Of a stretch of DNA of 64,000 nt, positions 54,484-64,000 are shown in pieces. The notes below the pieces were generated by a model that made no database searches, was not told where the DNA came from, and worked only from the letters and a program-made list of their open reading frames with translations. The DNA comes from Macrotrachela quadricornifera. Taxonomy: Eukaryota > Rotifera > Eurotatoria > Philodinida > Philodinidae. The translations under genes and the position numbers were made by a program. The stretch is taken from NCBI GenBank assembly GCA_022393335.1, contig JAJEKB010001475.1, positions 66,173-130,172 of the forward strand. The letters are read 5' to 3'. Numbering within the stretch: position 1 is the first letter of the stretch; each line of letters begins with the position of its first letter.

Positions 54484-55440
54484 ATGTCAATATTATTAAA
54501 TTCTATTGATTGTCCATATTTAACAAATGATTGTCTTAATATTTTAATTGAACAATATTCAATTCATACAACAAATGATTTTCTTATATGGTTAACAAAA
54601 TCTATTGATAAAACAAAATATTTATCATTAAAAACACTTGAATGTATACAATCATGTATTATAGTTTCAACAGGAAAAATTTTAAAACGAAATATAATTT
54701 ATAAAAAATCTTATATATTAAATAATTTCTTATTTGATAATGAAAATATTTTAAAATCAAATAATCATTTAATATTTATATATGAATATTTTAATCAAAA
54801 TCAATGGAATAAATTTTTTAATATATTTTTATATCGTTTATTTCTTAATAATAAATATATTAAAATAAAATATATAAATACAAATATAAGTTTATTTGAT
54901 TTAAATTATTTTTATAAAAAATATAAGAATTTAAATAATGATATATATGAAAAATTCTTTTATTTTAATCAATGTTTACATTTAGAAATATTTGAAAATG
55001 AATTAAATTTAATTGAAAATAATAATGAAGAAAATTTAATACAAATATTAATTATTGATGATTTTTTTTCATTAATTAAACCATATTTAAATCTTGATAG
55101 ACGTATAAAAGAAAAATTTTTACAAATAACATATAGATTAAATCGTCTTGCACAAAAACAATCAATATTAATTATAAATGGTTTTATTTTAAATACAAAA
55201 AAAAAATTAAAAAATTTTCAAGATAATTTTTTATTATTATATAATAAATTTATTCATTCATTTCATGCTGATAAATATATTTTATTTCAATCATTAACAA
55301 CAATAGAAAAAGATATTTATGTTAGATTTATTAAAGATAAACATTCAACTACATCAATACTTGATCTTGATGATTGGATTAATGCAAATAATGGTGAGTA
55401 TAGATGTGAAGAGAGAATATACAATAGTCATAAGCATTAA
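54484..55440 (+). CDS. RAD51D-like RecA-fold protein lacking a Walker A motif
   Basis: Uninterrupted 318-residue ORF (human RAD51D 328). The N-terminus MSILLNSIDCPYLTNDCLN parallels RAD51D M-x2-L-x4-CPGLTEEMVQ, and the N-terminal helical domain follows. The Walker B region matches well: LIQILIIDDFFSLIKPYL then LNRLAQKQSILIINGF, where RAD51D has VVVDSVTAVVAPLL and ARDLGVAVVVTNH. Where RAD51D has GGPGSGKTQ the sequence reads roughly FNQNQWNKF, so no P-loop exists. The product is A/T-codon rich (Asn, Ile, Lys, Tyr). Start ATG 54484 follows a TATAG acceptor. RAD51 paralogs work in homologous recombination; this one could be structural only. Assignment rests on visual alignment. Confidence 0.55.
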   Translation: MSILLNSIDCPYLTNDCLNILIEQYSIHTTNDFLIWLTKSIDKTKYLSLKTLECIQSCIIVSTGKILKRNIIYKKSYILNNFLFDNENILKSNNHLIFIYEYFNQNQWNKFFNIFLYRLFLNNKYIKIKYINTNISLFDLNYFYKKYKNLNNDIYEKFFYFNQCLHLEIFENELNLIENNNEENLIQILIIDDFFSLIKPYLNLDRRIKEKFLQITYRLNRLAQKQSILIINGFILNTKKKLKNFQDNFLLLYNKFIHSFHADKYILFQSLTTIEKDIYVRFIKDKHSTTSILDLDDWINANNGEYRCEERIYNSHKH

Positions 55441-55552
55441 ATTGAGATCGATCAACTATAATGAAGTCTATTGGTTGAGACCGGTGTCAGTTTCGAGTTC
55501 CGTTCCAAAGAATCCGAGAATCCGCAGTGACTTCTTCTGCATAGGTGATGAC
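55441..55552. other. 3' flank of the RAD51D-like gene
   Basis: Short spacer before the foldback element. Nothing distinct. Confidence 0.3.
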
Positions 55553-56182
55553 AAAAGTTTTTTCGCCCCCATCCTCTAAAAGCTTTAGTTTGAGTTCAAG
55601 TATTCTATTATAATGATTAGACATACTTAGCATTATGTGCAAAATTTCAGACTAATAAGTCTTATGCTTTGTTGTACTCGTTCATTTCTTTTGTAGTAGG
55701 TATATGCGATTTTCTGACGAATGATTCGTAATAAATGGGAGAACTTTGCCTTCCTTATTGTAATCTCTAAATATATTTTATTTAAAAACCGAAAGATACA
55801 GCGTGAAAAGCTCTACAATATACGATATAAATCTTTTTTTTTATTTTGCACTTTTTGTTTCAAAATAAACGGTAGACAATTTTTTTAAATTGTTCGTTGT
55901 AAATTGTAGAGCTTTTCAAGCTACATCTTTTGGAATACTTTATTTTTTTCAATAAAATATATTTAGAGGTTACAACAAGGAAGGTAAAGTTCTCCCATTT
56001 ATTACGAATCATTCATCAGAAAATTCCATATACCTACTACAAAAGAAATAATCGACTACGACAAAGTATAAGACTTATAAGTCCGAAATTTTGCACATAA
56101 TCCTAAATATGTCTAATCATTATAATAGAATACTTGAACTCAAACTAAAACTTTTAGACGAAGTAGGCGCAAAAACCTTTGG
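55553..56182. mobile_element. Foldback element, about 280-bp arms
   Basis: Arms about 55553-55825 and 55892-56182 are inverted copies: CTTTAGTTTGAGTTCAAGTA is mirrored by TACTTGAACTCAAACTAAAA, and GAAAAGCTCTACAAT by ATTGTAGAGCTTTTC near the loop. No coding capacity and no confident TSD. Confidence 0.7.
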
Positions 56183-59101
<2,919 letters not shown>

Positions 59102-59192
59102 AAACTTCTACATAGTTTTTTAGATTTATTGCGAAATTATTTTATATTTTTTCTTATTTGATATATATAAAAAAAAAAAGAAATAAAATATA

Positions 59193-59758
59193 TCAAATAG
59201 ATGTATCATTTAATTCATAAAGTTTTGGTCGTATTTGAACATTTTCTTCTTTACCATAATGATCTTTTTTCCATACACGATGATGAATTGAAATAACTGC
59301 ATATTTATTTATTGGTAATTTTACTAAATAAAGATGATTTATTCCACCAACAACTTGTTTAGAAAATTTATCCGGTTTAGGAACAAATGAATTTGGTACT
59401 TTATGAGTTTCTTGAAGTTTTTTTAATATTATTTTCTTATACTAAAAATAATCTATATAAGAAAAAAATAATATATGTATATAAATAAATTTACATCATT
59501 AAAAATTTTTTGATGATTTGATTGAATATTTGTATTCCATGGTGTATGACCACCGACAAGTATTGGTCTTTATATAAAAGATAAAAAAAATAAAAAATAT
59601 AGAATAATTTAATCTTACTTTGTTTGACTAGAAATTTTTTGTACTTTAGACGATGCAGGTTTTTTTGTTGTAGTACTTTTTGTTGGTGCACTATCATTTA
59701 ATTCAACAAAAATTATTATAAAAGTATAAAATAAAATAAGAAACGTTTTTAGTTGCAT
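59193..59758 (-). CDS. Secreted cystatin-like cysteine protease inhibitor
   Basis: Three exons. The hydrophobic signal peptide KTFLILFYTFIIIFVELN is followed by a Ser/Thr/Lys linker. The inhibitor domain has the N-terminal trunk Gly (PILVGG, cystatin C RLVGG), an amphipathic helix, the first hairpin SKQVVGGINHLYLVKL carrying the Q-x-V-x-G signature, and a Trp in HHRVWKKD for the second hairpin. No disulfide cysteines are present, unlike type 2 vertebrate cystatins, yet it is secreted. Papain/cathepsin-type proteases are the expected targets. Its tail-to-tail position with FECH implies overlapping 3' UTRs. Confidence 0.85.
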
Positions 59759-60081
59759 AATATCGTCAATTCTTATGTATGATTTTGTATATAATAAGAT
59801 ATTCTTATTCTATCCGAAGGATATTATCCAGATGGTATCTCATTTTTGTTGTCTGTGTTTATTGGGTATTTTTATGCATTCTACTCGACTAAAGGTTAAT
59901 GTAATGACGAATGTTGATATTAGTGGTACTGTTAAAGAGATGCTATTTTCAGTAACAGTGAATAATTATATATTAATATCTTTAGATTGATTTGACAGAC
60001 GAAGGAATTATTTGTACAGACAGTATATGTTATTAATTTTCTATACTAAGTTTTGATATATTTTTTTGTTTTTGAGTATAA
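59759..60081. other. Cystatin upstream region
   Basis: A/T-rich, containing a 71-codon ORF without recognisable content. Presumed promoter of the cystatin gene. Confidence 0.4.
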
Positions 60082-60578
60082 GATTAAAATTTATCATTCT
60101 CGCGTTTAATAAAACCAAAGTCTTTGAAACTTTAGCATATTATTGGACACGTTTAGTGTTACATTACTACAAAGTTGCAGATTTATATATTGCACTATAA
60201 ATGAGAACCTGTAGCAACACCAACATATACTTTTTTTCAATTTTCTTGTGTTTCAGGTCTGGGATATGGCAAAACTATTAAAATAAGTGGATAGGAAATT
60301 GTTATTATAACTTTTGTAGAGTTTTTCATGGCGCATCTTTTAAAAGAAAACCAAAATTTTAACATATATTTAAGCCGAGATATAGACAAGATAAAAAAAA
60401 ATGTTGCACAATCCGAAAATTGAAAAAATAGTATATCTCGATGTTGCTATAGATTCTCATTTATAGTACAAGCTATAGACCTAAAACTTTATAGTTATGT
60501 AGCATAAATGATGTTCAATAATATGTCAAAGTTTCCAAGACTTTCGTTTTGTTAAACGCGAGAACGATAAATTTTAAA
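60082..60578. mobile_element. Foldback element, about 165-bp arms
   Basis: TTAAAATTTATCATTCTCGC at the left end is matched in inverted form by GCGAGAACGATAAATTTTAA at the right end. The arms continue through AAAGTCTTTGAAACTTT and CTATAAATGAGAA. The central spacer is about 165 bp. No ORF. Confidence 0.65.
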
Positions 60579-60994
60579 ATCGTTTCAGTAATTCTGGGAC
60601 ACCCTTTATGTAATATTGTTTTCGTTTTTTTTTCAACAACGTCATTTAAATGATTCATAACTCGTGTGAGAACTATTTAATATGCTTGAGTTGGAATGGA
60701 ATAAAAAAAAATATGTGTTCGTATAATGTCAAGAAAAAAAACACAGATAAATACACGAAAATAACAGTTTTTTGTTATTTTTATGTTCATTTAATCAAAA
60801 AATGTGTCATGAAAAGTGAATTATATTCTTTTATATTATTAAAAAATATAATAGAATACATCAAAATTTCGTAAGCATTATTTGTTTTTGTTCCTTCTCT
60901 CGATGAATTCATATTGGGTATTTTTTACCTATATATATGTGTTTGTTGAGTGCAAAGTCATTTATTTATATGAATTGATAATAATAAGTTTTAA
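60579..60994. other. Intergenic
   Basis: A/T-rich sequence upstream of the ORF at 60995. A Lys/Tyr-rich 74-codon ORF here is low-complexity and unsupported. Confidence 0.4.
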
Positions 60995-61906
60995 ATGACA
61001 GAAATACTTACTTCAATCTTAAAACCAACCGATAATAATATATCTTTGAATATGGAATCATTTCAATCGACAATGGATAATACTTCTCATTCAATCTCTA
61101 CGATGACAATTCCACTACTATCTTCACAACCAATATTAGCTGTATCAAAAAAATATATTTTGGTAAATGAATGTACAAAAAAAAGAAATAAATTGATTAT
61201 CTTTGATGAACATTTACAAAAATTTTATATAAATTCTCCAATAACTGAAACTATCATTGATGCTTTGTGGTATGACATGGAAAAAAAATTTTTTTTACTT
61301 ACAGCATCAAAAATTTATACGTATGATCCAAATACCAATAAAATAGATTCAATATTTGATATAAAACCAAATGATAATAAATCTTTCAAATGTTTTACTG
61401 TATTGAATAATCAATCTATATTATTGATTGGTTATGATGAATGGGAACCGAAATTTATTGATAGATGGCAACAAAATAATGAAGATAGACTTTGGAAACT
61501 GACTGAGAAACATGCATTAAATTTAACTTCAAACGAATTTATTGGAACTATATTAGCGATTAATGAAGATGATTGTTCAATTCTTTCAATTACAATTTAT
61601 AATAATTTCACTCATCAATGGAGAATGGAAATACGACATATAGAAACATTAATATGTTTGAAAAGTATTTTATTGTCTAGAACAAATTTATTACATGATT
61701 ATAGAATGATTGCTATAAAAAATGTTACATCAGATATTAAGTGGTTGATAAATTCTCAAGCTAATAATGAGATTATAGCAATTGATTCTAATTGGAAAAA
61801 GATATATTTAAATTATAAATTTCCTGTATATAGAATGGCACAATTTAAAGAGAACAAACTAATTGTACGAACAACAAAAAGACTAGACATTTATTTATTT
61901 ATTTAA
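60995..61906 (+). CDS. Unrecognised single-exon protein, possible beta-propeller
   Basis: 303 residues. A Ser/Thr/Asn-rich N-terminal ~40 residues is followed by repeated strand-turn-strand patterns with WD/Kelch-like spacing: KKYILVNECTKKRNKLIIFD, IIDALWYDMEKKFFLLTASK, IYTYDPNTNKIDSIFDI, FKCFTVLNNQSILLIGYD, WKLTEKHALN, DIKWLINSQANNEIIAID and FKENKLIVRTTKRLDIYLF. No canonical WD, Kelch or NHL signature residues are complete. No signal peptide or membrane helix. It has no intron, unlike most neighbours. Reads like a real, structured protein of a lineage-specific family. Confidence 0.65.
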   Translation: MTEILTSILKPTDNNISLNMESFQSTMDNTSHSISTMTIPLLSSQPILAVSKKYILVNECTKKRNKLIIFDEHLQKFYINSPITETIIDALWYDMEKKFFLLTASKIYTYDPNTNKIDSIFDIKPNDNKSFKCFTVLNNQSILLIGYDEWEPKFIDRWQQNNEDRLWKLTEKHALNLTSNEFIGTILAINEDDCSILSITIYNNFTHQWRMEIRHIETLICLKSILLSRTNLLHDYRMIAIKNVTSDIKWLINSQANNEIIAIDSNWKKIYLNYKFPVYRMAQFKENKLIVRTTKRLDIYLFI

Positions 61907-62208
61907 AAAGTTTATTTTAATAAATATATTTTGAGGTTTGCGGATCCAATATTAGTTCTTATTTATATATTTTATTCAATAAATGAAAATAATTAAAAAT
62001 ATCAGCTTTGTACTTATTATCTTTGATTTCCTCATAAAAATATACGACACCATCTATTATCAAAAGTTTGTGCTTGTCATTTGAGCTCGTACGGAACTTA
62101 TTAGAAATCTTTAATATAGTACTACTGTGTAAAATAGAAACGACAGATAAAATATTAGCTTTTTTTCAATTGTCGATTGATCTTCAATTTGATGAAAAAT
62201 CTTGATAT
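61907..62208. other. 3' flank
   Basis: AATAAA-type signals occur just after the stop (near 61919 and 61978). Otherwise nothing is seen. Confidence 0.4.
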
Positions 62209-62216
62209 GATCAAAA

Positions 62217-62738
62217 CAGATGCGCAACCCCAACTCGGAGTTGCCACATTTTTTTTACACGAGTTGGAGCGGAGTTAAGTTCACCCAAAGTGGATTTGGA
62301 TGGAATTACAGCTCATACACTTTGTGAACTCTAATTCAACTCCTTTTGATGTAGTAACTTGTACAGTAAAATGAGAGAAATTGAGAGTAAAACATTGGTT
62401 TCAGCAGCTATTACACAACAATGTAACTATGCAAGATAAGATCAGATAGGAGACGACTTTTTACAGTTAGTACTGCAGTGAGATTTTCGAAAACATTAAG
62501 TAAGAGTGGAGTTGGGGTTGGAGTTGGAGCGAAGTGACGAAATTACTCGAAGAGTTGGAGTTACAGTGGAGTGACGAAATTATTCGAAGAGTTGGAGTTG
62601 GAGTTGGAGCGGAGTGATGAAATTACTCGAGGAGTTGGAGTTACAGCGGAGTGACGAAATTACTTGAAGAGTTGGAGTGGGGTTTTAGAAAAATGGAGTG
62701 GAGTTGGAGTTGCATATAGCCGAAGTTGCCCATCTCTG
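62217..62738. mobile_element. Non-autonomous hAT-like element (MITE) with internal tandem repeats
   Basis: 522 bp flanked by an exact 8-bp direct repeat GATCAAAA (62209-62216 and 62739-62746), the target-site duplication length typical of hAT elements. The terminal inverted repeats are CAGATGCGCAAC at the left and, read inward from the right, CAGAGATGGGCAAC. The interior, about 62505-62690, holds four to five diverged copies of a GAGTTGGAGTTAC...GGAGTGACGAAATTACTCGAA unit. No transposase, so mobility would depend on an autonomous relative. Confidence 0.8.
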
Positions 62739-62746
62739 GATCAAAA

Positions 62747-63557
62747 CAAATAGAGACAGTGAGATGAAACTTTGCTCATATCATTTGAAAAATATTTCTA
62801 ATCACTGTTTCTCAACAATTATTCGAATAGTAAACAAATTTATAAATATGAGTTAGATTGTCAAGAATCAATAAGAGATTGTAACATGTTAAAAAATGAA
62901 ATATAGTCATTTTAAAAACAACATTAGCAAAACTTTTATACATTGTGAGTCTCGACAGAAATTAGTTTGCCTATGAATAAAAATCCATTTTTTAATTGAC
63001 TGATTATATGAGCTTCCTATAGAAAAATCTATGACTTCATAAATGGCGTAGTATGGGTGAATATCAACTTGCTGAATAATAATCAAATAAGTGTGATGAA
63101 TTTGATTATCGACTTTTCGATATTGATTAACAGACTTCTTTAGAATTATTAGTAAAAATGTTGATTTTGTGTCTGAATGAACATGAGAAAGAAATTAATA
63201 TTCTAGCTAAAGATTAGAATCGTGTACTATTTTAACTTGCTGTTTTCTATCACAAAAAAGCTATATTGAGAAAATAACGGTTTTCTTCTGTGCAACTTAA
63301 AACTTTTCGAGATTAAAAGATACGAATGCCTAATCATTTTACATTTCTGAGCTCGATTCTTCGATCAGTGAGGTTCTAGTTCAAGCAAGTAGGTGAATGT
63401 TGTAAAATTGCATCAATTGTAGGAAATATACTGTTCCTCATCAAAAACATTCAACTTGAGAATTTCAACAAACAACCTAATACATTGAAAATCCTGGATA
63501 TCTGTAAAATACACAAACATCCTTTAGGAAGAGATAGACCTTAGTGACTTATGCTTA
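62747..63557. other. Gene-free region
   Basis: Mixed A/T-rich sequence with no coding block or clear repeat boundary. Confidence 0.4.
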
Positions 63558-63868
63558 CGAACATCTACGAACACTGCATTAGCTCTATCAAATTCCTGCG
63601 AACATCGAATATTTGCAGTTATCTCAGTTTTACTATCCTATTCATTCAAAGTGCTTGTTCTTGAAAAAATATATATCTTTAAAACATCGACTTTTTCCAG
63701 AGATTGATCAGTGCAAGCAATGTTACTGTATGAATATCTGGAAAAGTCGATTTTTTAAAAATGTTTATTTTCAAGAGCAAACACTTTAAATAGGATATTA
63801 ACATCAAGATAACTGCAAATAACTGGTGTTCATGGGTTCTCCCTGAGGAGTATTCGTAGATGTTCTCG
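63558..63868. mobile_element. Foldback element, about 140-bp arms
   Basis: CGAACATCTACGAACACT at the left is inverted as AGTATTCGTAGATGTTCTCG at the right. ACATCGACTTTTTCCAGA pairs with TCTGGAAAAGTCGATTTT around a loop of about 30 bp. No ORF. Confidence 0.65.
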
Positions 63869-64000
63869 GTTTTTACAGATACTCATTACGTTAAGATCAT
63901 ATTACTGTCGATGTCTTCTAAAGATGAAGTAGTATTATAATAGAAAAAGATTATCTTTAATCTATCAAAATTCATACAAATGGTTATTTACTATTGTATT

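Overview
The window is eukaryotic and metazoan. It is strongly A+T-rich. Genes are split by many short GT-AG introns (mostly about 45-65 bp) and encode animal proteins: a Wnt ligand, beta-sarcoglycan, an SIK-type kinase, an OST48 subunit and an animal-type Fe-S ferrochelatase. Tiny introns, candidate spliced-leader acceptors just upstream of several start codons, many small foldback elements and a few foreign-looking genes (an SQD2-like GT4 glycosyltransferase, a single-exon membrane protein) fit a bdelloid rotifer best. That assignment is an inference; no marker in the window proves it. Most gene models were built by hand from splice sites and conserved residues. The exon sums of the RPS5, LRR, glycosyltransferase, homeodomain-BRCT, SIK, RING and OST48 models are each an exact number of codons.

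Layout. 1-3.6 kb (minus): a POT/SLC15 peptide transporter running off the left edge, with one intron swollen to 2.1 kb. 5.3-9.9 kb (minus): a winged-helix/phosphorylase-fold protein and, 120 bp downstream, beta-sarcoglycan, spaced like a trans-spliced operon. 10.9-14.3 kb (plus): RPS5 with a candidate H/ACA snoRNA in its longest intron, an LRR protein and an unknown membrane protein. 14.5-16.1 kb: foldback elements. 18.9-21.8 kb: COA6 (minus) and a Wnt16/Wnt4-like gene (plus). 21.8-27.3 kb: gene-poor. 27.3-30.2 kb (minus): GT4 glycosyltransferase. 34.1-38.3 kb (plus): the most unusual gene, joining three Cys/His repeats, a TALE-type homeodomain and a BRCA1/BARD1-type tandem BRCT. 41.3-45.2 kb: SIK-like kinase with a 7-nt microexon. 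45.8-47.0 kb: RING-H2 protein. 47.5-49.8 kb: decayed copy of the proteasome ATPase Rpt1/PSMC2. 50.9-53.7 kb: OST48/DDOST. 54.5-55.4 kb: RAD51D-like protein without a P-loop. 57.0-59.1 kb: ferrochelatase, convergent with a secreted cystatin (59.2-59.8 kb, minus). 61.0-61.9 kb: an unrecognised single-exon protein. 62.2-62.7 kb: a non-autonomous hAT-like element with an exact 8-bp target duplication. The right end is repeats.

The genes are mostly unrelated housekeeping, signalling and repair genes. Two points of coherence stand out: two DNA-repair-type proteins with altered architecture (BRCT-homeodomain fusion, P-loop-less RAD51D) and the possible two-gene operon. No tRNA, rRNA or CRISPR array was seen.
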